Shown here in pieces: positions 32,940 through 40,376 of a stretch of 40,376 bases of DNA. Source of the stretch: Candidatus Celaenobacter antarcticus (GTDB taxonomy: Bacteria; Cloacimonadota; Cloacimonadia; JGIOTU-2); assembly GCA_030765865.1 (NCBI GenBank), contig JAVCDK010000139.1:1-40376 (forward strand), given 5' to 3'. Within the stretch, counting starts at the first letter, position 1; every line of letters starts with the position of its first letter. The notes below the pieces were generated by a model. The model was given only the letters and a program-made list of their open reading frames with translations. It searched no databases and was not told the DNA's origin. The position numbers and the translations under genes are program-made.

Positions 32940-33386
32940 TTACCTTTTATGCTTCTCCAACCAGCCAAATTTCGGTTTGCTTATTCTTTCAAACTCTCCC
33001 ATATAAGGTTTGATGTCGATCACAGGTGTTTCATCCAGCATATCAACATTTGTAAAGACAATTTCATTATCGCATACTTGCTTTACTTTGATAACAGTCA
33101 TGCCTATATGGTTTGGACGGTGTGGACTTCGAAGTGCAAACACGCCATGCTTTTTATCTTCCCAGGAAGGATGTCCCTTCATATGTGTTTCTGTGCTTTT
33201 ATGAAAATAGAAGAGAACTACAAGGTGTGAGAATCCCTCAATATCCTTCATGGCCGGCTTGTATTTTTCATCAATTTCAATGACTGCTTCGATATTTTCT
33301 CTATGATATCCCTGTCCGGGAATATCTTCAATATTTTTAAATGGACTATGAATTATTCCGATTGGTTCGATTTTTATTGACTGCAT
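32940..33386 (-). CDS. trmO: tRNA (N6-threonylcarbamoyladenosine-37)-N6-methyltransferase TrmO
   Basis: Methylates t6A at position 37 of certain tRNAs, as known for E. coli TrmO. The 148-residue protein matches the YaeB/TrmO beta-barrel family: IEPIGIIHSPFKNIEDIPGQ at the start, then IEGFSHLVVLFYFHKS, GVFALRSPHRPNHIGMTVIK and DETPVIDIKPYM. It lacks the C-terminal extension of the E. coli protein, like many short family members. ATG 33386 has GGGTG upstream; the open frame continues to 33440 without a better start. It is divergent from the rpsP operon and convergent with the HAD gene. Confidence 0.88.
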   Translation of the reverse strand: MQSIKIEPIGIIHSPFKNIEDIPGQGYHRENIEAVIEIDEKYKPAMKDIEGFSHLVVLFYFHKSTETHMKGHPSWEDKKHGVFALRSPHRPNHIGMTVIKVKQVCDNEIVFTNVDMLDETPVIDIKPYMGEFERISKPKFGWLEKHKR

Positions 33387-33547
33387 TAAAACACCCTTTC
33401 TGGTTTGGCATACTTTTTGGAAAATTCTGAATTTATACAAGTTTTCTAAAATAATTAAAAAATAGAACTTACAGTGTTCGTTAAAAAACTTGACTGTAAT
33501 TTTCTAATATAAAGTTATTTACTCAATAAACGATGGAGGTTTTCTTG

Positions 33548-33895
33548 TCAGTAAAGATCAGACTTAGAAGAATGGGTGCTCGTAATCAACCTTCCTACAG
33601 AGTGGTTGTTGTTGACTCCCGAAAGAAAAGAGATGGTGCATTCATCGAGAAAATTGGATATTATGATCCGAAACCGGAAGAATATCAGTACAAAATTGAT
33701 CATGAACGAGCTTTGTATTGGCTTGAACAAGGTGCAATTCCTTCTGATACAGTAAAAAGTCTCTTAAAAAAAGAAGGCATTTTAAAAAAGTTTCACGAAA
33801 ACAAATATGGCAAAGCAATATCTGAGGTTGTATCAGAACAATCTGACGTAGCCAATGATGAAATAGATATGAAAGCTGAAGACTCAGCAAAATAA
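33548..33895 (+). CDS. rpsP: 30S ribosomal protein S16
   Basis: Ribosomal protein S16, about 115 residues. [20 protein letters not shown] and [20 protein letters not shown] are hallmarks; the acidic tail after residue 90 is variable. The true start is probably TTG at 33548, because GGAGG ends five bases before it and itself lies within an upstream in-frame ATG at 33533 (ATGGAGG), whose use would bury the ribosome binding site. It heads the conserved rpsP-khpA-rimM-trmD-rplS operon. No promoter with good spacing was found in the 100 bases upstream. Confidence 0.93.
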   Translation, partial: SVKIRLRRMGARNQPSYRVVVVDSRKKRDGAFIEKIGYYDPKPEEYQYKIDHERALYWLEQGAIPSDTVKSLLKKEGILKKFHENKYGKAISEVVSEQSDVANDEIDMKAEDSAK

Positions 33896-33916
33896 GATCA
33901 CCGCAGGAGGCGACCA

Positions 33917-34147
33917 ATGAAAGAGTTAGTGGAATTCATTGCGAAAGCATTAGTTGATAACCCAGATGAAGTTGTTGTGAAAGAAGTATCAGGCGAAAGA
34001 GTAACTCTTTATGAATTGAGAGTTGGCGATGGCGAAGTTGGTAAAGTAATCGGCAAAGGCGGTAGAACTGCTAACGCTATGCGTACCATCCTTAATTCTG
34101 TCTCTACCAAGCATGGTAAAAGAGCAGAATTAGAAATCCTTGAATAA
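33917..34147 (+). CDS. khpA: KH-domain RNA-binding protein KhpA
   Basis: A 76-residue single KH domain. The GxxG loop is seen in [17 protein letters not shown]. In other bacteria KhpA binds RNA with KhpB and affects division and translation. AGGAGG sits just before the ATG. The position between rpsP and rimM is its standard location. Confidence 0.93.
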   Translation: MKELVEFIAKALVDNPDEVVVKEVSGERVTLYELRVGDGEVGKVIGKGGRTANAMRTILNSVSTKHGKRAELEILE

Positions 34148-34157
34148 CAATTTATGA

Positions 34158-34679
34158 ATGGAAATTAGTGATTTAATTTCCATCGGGGTTATTAAGAAAG
34201 TCATCGGGAATGGTGGAATTATTTCTGCTATTCCCGATACTTCTTTTCCAGAGTATTACCTTACTATTCCAGAGCTTTTTATCGTCTTCCCTGATGAAAC
34301 CGTACGTTTCGAAACAATTGACACTATTGAACTTAAAGACAAAAAATATCTAATCAAATTTATGAATATAAACTCAAAAGAAGAAGCTCAGCAAATGATC
34401 AATGCTCATATTATGATCGCGGAGGATATGCTTCCTCCTTTAGAAGAAGACGAATTTTATCCAGTACAATTAGTAGATTATGAAGTAATAACAAAAGCTG
34501 GTGAATTTATTGGCGTCGTATCTGAGATTTTATCCACAGCAGGTCAGCAAATCTTGATCATCCCAAAAAAGGATAAAGAAATTATGATACCTATCTGTGA
34601 TTTTTTCATAGAAGAAATGGATAATCAGAACAAAAAAATAATAATAAAACCGATTGAAGGTTTGCTCGATGCATATTGA
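34158..34679 (+). CDS. rimM: Ribosome maturation factor RimM
   Basis: 16S rRNA processing factor of 173 residues that binds S19 and helps 30S head assembly. The N-terminal barrel (ISIGVIKKVIGNGGIISAIP) and C-terminal PRC-barrel (EDEFYPVQLVDYEVITKAGE ... ILIIPKKDKEIMIPI) are both recognisable, though the N-terminus is divergent (IKKVIGNGG where GKITSPHGLRG is common). The stop overlaps the trmD start region by 11 bases. Confidence 0.9.
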   Translation: MEISDLISIGVIKKVIGNGGIISAIPDTSFPEYYLTIPELFIVFPDETVRFETIDTIELKDKKYLIKFMNINSKEEAQQMINAHIMIAEDMLPPLEEDEFYPVQLVDYEVITKAGEFIGVVSEILSTAGQQILIIPKKDKEIMIPICDFFIEEMDNQNKKIIIKPIEGLLDAY

Positions 34680-35340
34680 TATTCTGACACTTTTCCCTGA
34701 GATGTTTGAGAGTCCTCTTTCACATAGCATAGTAAAAAGAGCGATTGAAAGAAAAAAACTTTCGATCGAATTTATTGATTTTCGCGAATTTACCAAGGAC
34801 AAACACAAGCAGGTTGATGATTACCCCTTTGGAGGGGCTCCGGGTATGGTTATTAAACCCGAGCCGCTTTTTGAAGCAGTTGATTTCCTGAAAGAGAAAA
34901 GGAAATATCTACTTGGCAGTGATGAATTCCCACTTATTTATTTAACTCCACAGGGTGAATCATACACGCAACAAATCGCTGAAGAACTGAGCCATAAAAA
35001 ATATCTTGCAATTTTATGCGGGCATTACAAAGATGTTGACTACCGCGTTCGTGAACATTTGGTAACCAGGGAAATATCGATCGGAAATTATGTGCTTTCC
35101 GGCGGAGAACTCCCAGCCATGATAATTATTGATTCCCTTGCTCGTTTACAGGAAGGTGTGCTTTCAAATATGGAATCTGCATACAGTGACTCATTTCAGG
35201 ACAACACACTTGATGGACCTTATTATACTCGACCGCGCGAATATCGAGGTTATAAAGTCCCCGAAGTTTTACTTTCCGGTAATCATAAACTGATTGAAGA
35301 ATGGCAAAAAAGTAAGCGAAAAAAATTACAGAAAAGGTGA
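34669..35340 (+). CDS. trmD: tRNA (guanine-37-N1)-methyltransferase TrmD
   Basis: SPOUT methyltransferase making m1G37 in tRNAs with G36-G37. The 223-residue protein starts MHIDILTLFPEMF at 34669, inside the end of rimM; an in-frame ATG at 34654 is unlikely because the conserved N-terminus begins at 34669. Knot and substrate motifs are present: DDYPFGGAPGMVIKPEPL, LCGHYKDVDYRVREHL, EISIGNYVLSGGELPAM and LDGPYYTRP. Normal length and gene order. Confidence 0.95.
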   Translation: MHIDILTLFPEMFESPLSHSIVKRAIERKKLSIEFIDFREFTKDKHKQVDDYPFGGAPGMVIKPEPLFEAVDFLKEKRKYLLGSDEFPLIYLTPQGESYTQQIAEELSHKKYLAILCGHYKDVDYRVREHLVTREISIGNYVLSGGELPAMIIIDSLARLQEGVLSNMESAYSDSFQDNTLDGPYYTRPREYRGYKVPEVLLSGNHKLIEEWQKSKRKKLQKR

Positions 35341-35352
35341 AAGGAGCTTCCG

Positions 35353-35916
35353 ATGTATGATAATCTATTTGTTGGACTTGTTCATCACCCGGTTTATAAT
35401 AAAAATAAAGAGATCGTTACGACTTCTCTCACCAATCTTGATATACATGATATAGCCAGAACCTGCAAAACGTATGGTATCAGAAACTATTTTATAATAA
35501 ATCCTGAGAATGCACAAAGAGATATTTTTAATCGGTTAAAAGATTTCTGGAGAACAGGTCCCGGCAAACAATACAACATAAATCGTTTCGATGCTTTTAA
35601 ACTCATCGAATTTGTGCCGGATATTGATAGTGCGAAGAAATGGATCAAGGACAGGTACTCTCAGGATCCCATTATTATTACTACTTCTGCCAGGTTAGTG
35701 CCAGGAAGTGTTTCCTATAAAGAAATGAGAAAAATAATAAACAGATCATTTCCGAAACTCATTATTTTCGGAACAGGATACGGCATGTCTGAAGAGTTGA
35801 TCAACACAAGTAATTTTCATATTTTAAGAATAGAAGGAACCGGTCATTATAATCATCTTTCTGTGCGTAGTGCTATTGCTATAACACTTGACAGGTTAAT
35901 AAGTGATTACGAATAA
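35353..35916 (+). CDS. SPOUT-type RNA methyltransferase (PF09936-like)
   Basis: A 187-residue protein matching the family of predicted SAM-dependent RNA methyltransferases usually found beside TrmD (NLFVGLVHHPVYNKNKEIV, TSLTNLDIHDIARTCKTYGI, PKLIIFGTGYGMSEELI, GTGHYNHLSVRSAIAITLDR). The C-terminal GTGYG and HLSVRSA segments fit a SPOUT knot with SAM binding. RNA target unknown. It follows trmD by 12 bases with an AAAGGAGC site and precedes rplS. Confidence 0.85.
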   Translation: MYDNLFVGLVHHPVYNKNKEIVTTSLTNLDIHDIARTCKTYGIRNYFIINPENAQRDIFNRLKDFWRTGPGKQYNINRFDAFKLIEFVPDIDSAKKWIKDRYSQDPIIITTSARLVPGSVSYKEMRKIINRSFPKLIIFGTGYGMSEELINTSNFHILRIEGTGHYNHLSVRSAIAITLDRLISDYE

Positions 35917-35973
35917 AGACACTAATTCAAATAATACCAGGATCAATAACTTAATAAGTAATAATGAGGTTTT

Positions 35974-36357
35974 ATGGATATTTTATATAGAGTTGGTCAA
36001 GAGCAGATGAACGTGGAATTGCCGGATTTTAATACTGGTGATACCATAAAAGTATACTACACGATTCGAGAGTTTGAAAAACCTCGTATTCAATTATTTC
36101 AAGGTATAGTGATCCAGAAAAAAGGTTCTGGGGTTAATAAAACATTTACCGTTCGAAAAATCAGTCATGGTGTTGCAGTAGAGCGTATTTTCCCTCTTTT
36201 CTCACCATTGATCCAAAAAATCGAAGTTGTACGTTACGGACGTGTCCGCCGTTCCAAACTTTTCTATCTGAGAAAACTCCGAAGTAAAAGTACAAAGGTC
36301 AAACGAGGGAATAAACCGACATCAAAGACTAAGGTTGAAAATACAACCAGCGAATAA
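35974..36357 (+). CDS. rplS: 50S ribosomal protein L19
   Basis: Ribosomal protein L19, 127 residues. PDFNTGDTIKVYYTIRE, RIQLFQGIVIQKKGSGVNKT, FTVRKISHGVAVERIFPLFS and VRRSKLFYLRKLRSK are the conserved blocks; the Lys/Thr-rich tail is variable. GAGG precedes the ATG. It closes the rpsP operon. Confidence 0.96.
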   Translation: MDILYRVGQEQMNVELPDFNTGDTIKVYYTIREFEKPRIQLFQGIVIQKKGSGVNKTFTVRKISHGVAVERIFPLFSPLIQKIEVVRYGRVRRSKLFYLRKLRSKSTKVKRGNKPTSKTKVENTTSE

Positions 36358-36471
36358 AAAGAGGTACAGCAACATAAGCGCACAGTATCATTTCTGTTTT
36401 TATTAACATTTATTCATTTCGGATCAGAAAAGATATTGTTCTTTTCATAGCTCTAGGCTTTCTGAAAAATT

Positions 36472-38184
36472 ATGTTTAAACGATTAGATTTCAGGAAAGA
36501 ATATTGGCGATTCTTTGAACTGCTGATGTTCCCCGTTGCAATTGCTATTGGCTTCTTTGTAGTCTATCAGCAATTTTATACCAACTATATATCACTTTTC
36601 AACGAAATCACAAAAATATTTCTTTTCTATTTTGCATGTTTGAATATTCTAAAAATCTATTACAATCGAGGTAGTTTTACCTACATAAAAAAGATTTTTT
36701 TCGATCTGTGTGCGGTTGTAATATCATTCATTTTTTATAACGATCTTATTGTTTTCCAAGTATATATTGTCTTGCGTCAGATTATTATTTTTATCGATAT
36801 ACTTGCATCTACAAAACCTGCTGTGAACCTGTTTTCCCGCTTTAGAAACCATCCTTCAAAAGTAATTTTACTGAGTTTTGGACTGATAATTCTGCTGGGT
36901 ACAACTTTTCTGAGTCTTCCGCTTGCTTCGTCAAATGGAGAAAGCATTGGACTGATCAATGCGGGATTTACAGCAACTTCAGCAACCTGCGTAACCGGTT
37001 TGATAGTTCTCAATACAGGCATTGATTTCTCGCCTTTCGGACACGCAATAATACTCATATTAATGCAGATTGGCGGACTCGGCATAATGACTTTTTCGAC
37101 AGCTCTCATCATGCTTTTTGGTAAACAAATAAGTCTAAAGGGGCAGTCACTATTGCAGGGATTGCTCGGAGAAGCTTCAAAAGACAGCATGATTAAGCTG
37201 CTTCGTGCGATCATAGTTACAACTTTTATTTTTGAATTGATCGGAGCGATGGTACTTTTCCTGAAATTCCGCCCACTTGCTCATTTTGCTCAACTTTCAA
37301 ACTTTAATCTACTCGGGCATTGCATGTTCCATTCTGTTTCTGCATTTTGTAATGCAGGATTCTGCCTATATCCGGACAGTTTTATGCGATTTCAGGGAAG
37401 TTGGACGGTCAATCTTGTTATCATGTCCTTGATAATCATTGGAGGAATCGGCTTCACAGTCCTGCTTGATGTATATAACAATGTGGCCAAACGAAGACAC
37501 ATCCGTTTTTTATCATTACACTCGAAAGTTGTAATAGTCACCACGATCGTCTTGATAGTTATCGGAAGCATTTTAATTTTTACATTTGAGTACAATAATC
37601 AATTGAATCAGCTTCCGATGAAAAATAGCATCCTCGCATCAACATTCCAATCGGTCACGACCCGAACCGCAGGATTTAACACTCTCGACATTTCAAAAAT
37701 GAGCTTTGCTTCAGTAATCTTAATGATCGTATTTATGTTTATTGGTGCTTCACCGGGTTCTACAGGCGGTGGTATAAAAACCACGAGCTTTGCGATTCTT
37801 GTTCTCTCGGTATGGTCGATCATTCGTCACAGAGAAGATGTGGAAGTGTTCCATCGCTCGGTCTCTTCAGAAAATACTAGAAAAGTGATGTCTCTCATTA
37901 CCATTTCAGTCACGATCTTAGTAACCCTCATTCTCGTTCTATGTGTTTCTGAAGCAAGTCGGGGATTCAAGTTTGAGCAAATCATATTTGAAGCTTTTTC
38001 CGCATTTGGTACCGTCGGACTCTCAATGGGCATCACTCCACACTTGACATCCATTGGTAAACTTGCAATTATTGCTTTAATGTATTTGGGACGTGTTGGT
38101 CCTTTGACCATAGCGTTCGCATTGAGTGAGAAAAAAATAAGTGTTCATTATCATTATCCTGATGAAAATATAGCTATCGGTTAA
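36472..38184 (+). CDS. trkH: TrkH-family potassium uptake channel subunit
   Basis: Membrane channel subunit for K+ uptake, 570 residues. The four selectivity-filter loops are seen in order: TATSATCVTGL, SAFCNAGF, TTRTAGFNTLD and SAFGTVGLSMG. About 125 residues with several membrane segments (about 15-110) precede the canonical core, longer than TrkH or KtrB of model species. The next gene, 21 bases on, encodes the regulatory TrkA/KtrA-type subunit, so both form one operon. No clear ribosome binding site precedes the ATG at 36472. Confidence 0.92.
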   Translation: MFKRLDFRKEYWRFFELLMFPVAIAIGFFVVYQQFYTNYISLFNEITKIFLFYFACLNILKIYYNRGSFTYIKKIFFDLCAVVISFIFYNDLIVFQVYIVLRQIIIFIDILASTKPAVNLFSRFRNHPSKVILLSFGLIILLGTTFLSLPLASSNGESIGLINAGFTATSATCVTGLIVLNTGIDFSPFGHAIILILMQIGGLGIMTFSTALIMLFGKQISLKGQSLLQGLLGEASKDSMIKLLRAIIVTTFIFELIGAMVLFLKFRPLAHFAQLSNFNLLGHCMFHSVSAFCNAGFCLYPDSFMRFQGSWTVNLVIMSLIIIGGIGFTVLLDVYNNVAKRRHIRFLSLHSKVVIVTTIVLIVIGSILIFTFEYNNQLNQLPMKNSILASTFQSVTTRTAGFNTLDISKMSFASVILMIVFMFIGASPGSTGGGIKTTSFAILVLSVWSIIRHREDVEVFHRSVSSENTRKVMSLITISVTILVTLILVLCVSEASRGFKFEQIIFEAFSAFGTVGLSMGITPHLTSIGKLAIIALMYLGRVGPLTIAFALSEKKISVHYHYPDENIAIG

Positions 38185-38205
38185 GGATAAATTTTCGGAG
38201 GAACA

Positions 38206-38916
38206 ATGGCTCAATTTGCTATAATCGGTTTAGGAAGATTTGGCGTTACCGTCGCAGAAACTCTTGTGAAAAAAGGTGCTGAAGTTATTGCAATAGACAA
38301 TGACGAAAAAAAGGTCGAAGAAGCCCGTGGCTTTGTAACTAACTCTGTTTGCCTGGATTCTACAGACGAACAGGCACTCCGCGCGATCGATATCGGTAAT
38401 GTCGATGCGGTGGTCATCGCAATCGGAGAAAATATTGAAGTGAGTATTCTGACCGCAGCTATTCTCAGAAAGATCGGCGTAGGAAAGATCATGGCAAAGG
38501 TGGATAGTGAACTCCATGCACGAATACTCTCTATCATGGGAGTTCAACGTACGATCTTCCCTGAACAATATGTAGGACGTGAAATCGCAAACCTTTTGAT
38601 CTCCCAACATATTTTTACCTATACTGAAATTTCCAAAGAACACAGTGTCGTCGAGATCGCTGTCCCTGCCTTCTTTATAGGAAAAAGTTTGAAAGACCTC
38701 GATGTAAGAAATAAATACAATATCAGCATCATTGCAATAAAAAGCACAAAACCAACGGTCGATGAACTTGGAAATAACATCCTGCTCGAAGATACAAATG
38801 TGCTCCCCTCGGCTGATGATGTGCTTCAAAAATCAGATAGAATAATTATCATCGGCAAAAATAATGATGTTGATGCCTTGATCAAAATTGCTGAAAAGCA
38901 AAAGATGAAAGAATAA
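38206..38916 (+). CDS. trkA: TrkA/KtrA-type potassium uptake regulator (RCK domain)
   Basis: Cytoplasmic gating subunit, 236 residues. A Rossmann-type RCK_N domain starts FAIIGLGRFGVTVAETLVKK (GxGxxG nucleotide motif) with acidic end of strand two in VIAIDNDEKKVEEA; a TrkA_C domain follows from about residue 140. Having one RCK pair, it is KtrA-like rather than the duplicated E. coli TrkA. GGAGGAACA lies before the ATG. Confidence 0.92.
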   Translation: MAQFAIIGLGRFGVTVAETLVKKGAEVIAIDNDEKKVEEARGFVTNSVCLDSTDEQALRAIDIGNVDAVVIAIGENIEVSILTAAILRKIGVGKIMAKVDSELHARILSIMGVQRTIFPEQYVGREIANLLISQHIFTYTEISKEHSVVEIAVPAFFIGKSLKDLDVRNKYNISIIAIKSTKPTVDELGNNILLEDTNVLPSADDVLQKSDRIIIIGKNNDVDALIKIAEKQKMKE

Positions 38917-38931
38917 TTTTTTGGAGTTTTC

Positions 38932-39705
38932 ATGCATTTAACATTTCAGAGCAAACTTCGTATTATAGTTATTATTCTTATGATTTTTATTATCCTCAAT
39001 GTAGGTTTTATCCTCTACAAATTAAATAATTCCCTCGTTCATGAGGTGATCAAAGATCGAATAATGACAGTCCAGTACATCTTCCTGTTTTTAGAATTGA
39101 TCCTCGGTATTGTACTTCTGTTCTACGTTCCTATGATACTACAGGATTCTCTCAAACCTATTGAATCAGTTTTTGAGGAGCTTAAAAGAGGTAAGTTCGA
39201 TATCTCAATTCCGGAAGAATACAGCCACGGACCTGTTGCTACCCTTATCAGCTCAACAAACACGATGATAGCGAATCTGAAACAGTTTGATAAAGAGAAA
39301 AAAAGCAAAATCCAGGAGTATGCGCACCGTCTTAATGTCATACTCGAAGACACAGATGACGGCATTATCATTACAAATGAAAAAGATGAGGTCGTGATGA
39401 TAGACAAATATGCACAAAAACTTCTTGGCTTGTCTTCTGTTGAAAATGATCCCCCACTTCTTGATTTTCACTATGAAGGTGAAGTCCTTAAGTTTTTCCA
39501 GGAAGCTGTTTCTCAGAAAATGCTCATAGCTGAGCGAAAAATTTACATTACAAAAATTAAAAAGCATGTTACTTTTCATGTGGGTATTATACACAACAAA
39601 GAGGGAATTGTGACAGGAATGGTCTTTGTCATAACTGGTATTGATCTAAAAAAATTATATGAGTCTCCCAGTACTGAAGATGGAAAATCAAGATCAGAAG
39701 GATAG
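38932..39705 (+). CDS. Membrane HAMP-PAS protein without kinase domain
   Basis: A 257-residue membrane protein with two predicted transmembrane helices (about 9-29 and 46-69), almost no periplasmic loop between them, then a HAMP-like linker (about 70-120: LKPIESVFEELKRGKFDISI...) and a PAS-like domain (about 132-240: LNVILEDTDDGIIITNEKDE). It ends shortly after the PAS domain without an H-box, ATPase, GGDEF or other output. It may signal through a partner or be the stand-alone sensor half of a kinase. It follows trkA by 15 bases and overlaps the rluD-like gene by 26 bases, so it is likely cotranscribed with potassium uptake genes. Confidence 0.75.
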   Translation: MHLTFQSKLRIIVIILMIFIILNVGFILYKLNNSLVHEVIKDRIMTVQYIFLFLELILGIVLLFYVPMILQDSLKPIESVFEELKRGKFDISIPEEYSHGPVATLISSTNTMIANLKQFDKEKKSKIQEYAHRLNVILEDTDDGIIITNEKDEVVMIDKYAQKLLGLSSVENDPPLLDFHYEGEVLKFFQEAVSQKMLIAERKIYITKIKKHVTFHVGIIHNKEGIVTGMVFVITGIDLKKLYESPSTEDGKSRSEG

Positions 39706-40376
39706 ATTTGACAGAGAATTGACCTTTGCAGTACGTACAAATGACGTCATCAGGATTGATAAATACTTAGCGAACCTGAACATTAATGAACTCTACTCAC
39801 GATCCTTTATTGATCGTTTATTAAAGAAAGGTTTTGTTACTCTTGATGGGAAAGTTGTGAAGAAAAGCGAGCAAGTTCACAAAGATCAGTTGATACACGT
39901 TAAAATTCCCCCACCTACAAAAAAGGACATTTTACCGGAAAATATTGAGCTTTCCTTTGTATATGAAGACGAGCATCTTGCGATCATAGATAAGCCGGCG
40001 GGTATGGTCGTTCATCCTGCACCCGGGCATTACCACGGAACACTTGTGAATGCGATTATGTATCATATGAAGCACCTTTCATCTCCGGATGATCCTTTAC
40101 GACCGGGCATCGTGCATCGTCTTGATAAGGACACTTCCGGCTTGATAATCGTCGCAAAGAACGATCTCGTTCACGTAAAATTGAAGGAGCTCTTTGCGAG
40201 CCACGAGATCCAAAAAATTTATATTGCATTCACGATGGGAAATCTTACCTCCCCTGAAGGAACGATCAGCACATTGTATGGACGAAATCCTTTGAATAGC
40301 AGAAAAATGGCAGTCCTCGAAGAAGGAAAACTCGCAGTCACTCATTATGAAGTAATCGAAACATATCCCGGTCTTG
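39680..40376 (+). CDS. RluD-type 23S rRNA pseudouridine synthase (3' end outside window)
   Basis: Open to the end of the window; 232 codons visible. The ATG at 39680 lies inside the end of the HAMP-PAS gene. An N-terminal S4 RNA-binding domain (about 26-90: RIDKYLANLNINELYSRSFI) is followed by the RluA/RluD catalytic domain: LAIIDKPAGMVVHPAPGH and HRLDKDTSGLIIVAKND with catalytic Asp149, then KIYIAFTMGN. The N-terminal S4 domain favours RluD (which modifies helix 69 of 23S rRNA) over RluA. The incomplete C-terminus prevents a finer call. Confidence 0.9.
   Translation, partial: MENQDQKDRFDRELTFAVRTNDVIRIDKYLANLNINELYSRSFIDRLLKKGFVTLDGKVVKKSEQVHKDQLIHVKIPPPTKKDILPENIELSFVYEDEHLAIIDKPAGMVVHPAPGHYHGTLVNAIMYHMKHLSSPDDPLRPGIVHRLDKDTSGLIIVAKNDLVHVKLKELFASHEIQKIYIAFTMGNLTSPEGTISTLYGRNPLNSRKMAVLEEGKLAVTHYEVIETYPGL

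Noticed and set aside
33480-33520. TTGACT...TAATAT as a promoter for rpsP
   Set aside because: The spacing between the boxes is only 9-12 bases, too short for a sigma-70 type promoter.
38230-38829. Minus-strand open frame of 199 codons opposite trkA
   Set aside because: Antisense shadow of a clear RCK-domain gene; composition rich in Cys, His, Phe and Ser as expected for a shadow.

Overview
This window looks like a chromosomal piece of a Gram-negative bacterium of the FCB group, most likely Candidatus Cloacimonadota. The main clues are large secreted proteins ending in a FlgD-like / type IX-style sorting domain (xxGLFQNxPNP ... VYNxKGQLV ... WDGKD ... GVYFYKL ... KKLILMR), an Omp85-type outer-membrane protein, an ALDH4/ALDH7 pair and low GC content. 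The phylum assignment rests on remembered protein style, not on a search.

Region 1 (about 1-15,000, minus strand) is a tandem family of surface or secreted proteins. Five paralogues share a C-terminal module of about 210 residues (fibronectin-like plus sorting domain) but carry different passengers: GLUG repeats, right-handed beta-helix repeats, PKD plus BspA-like DUF285 repeats, and LamG. Their 3' ends and downstream terminator hairpins are near-identical and patchwork, which suggests recombination between copies. The LamG/GLUG member is split by a +1 shift in a run of eight G. A fragment of another GLUG paralogue sits just upstream of it.

Region 2 (15,000-23,640, minus strand) holds a small envelope and metabolism block: a DUF1858 protein, a PruA-type glutamate-semialdehyde dehydrogenase, an ALDH7-type dehydrogenase, a DUF3467 protein, a secreted protein with a Vps62-like motif and a barrel-like C-terminus, and an Omp85/BamA-like protein. 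An inverted-repeat element separates the two dehydrogenases.

Region 3 (23,830-29,380, plus strand) is the most unusual part. It is an AT-rich, tightly overlapping operon of (i) a reader-like domain fused to a MORC/Hsp90-like GHKL ATPase and then to a histidine-kinase-like module with an H-box histidine, interrupted by one in-frame TAA; (ii) a protein with a receiver-like domain and an unknown C-terminus; (iii) a cytosine-C5 DNA methyltransferase; and (iv) a Vsr nicking endonuclease. There is no recognisable restriction enzyme. It reads as a DNA-modification or conflict system with two-component-style logic.

Region 4 (29,520-40,376, mostly plus strand) is housekeeping: an ECF transporter (S, two ATPases, T), a HAD phosphatase, TrmO (minus strand), the canonical rpsP-khpA-rimM-trmD-(SPOUT methylase)-rplS operon, TrkH-TrkA potassium uptake, a HAMP-PAS membrane protein and an RluD-type pseudouridine synthase cut by the window end. 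I saw no tRNA, rRNA, CRISPR array, transposase or integrase.
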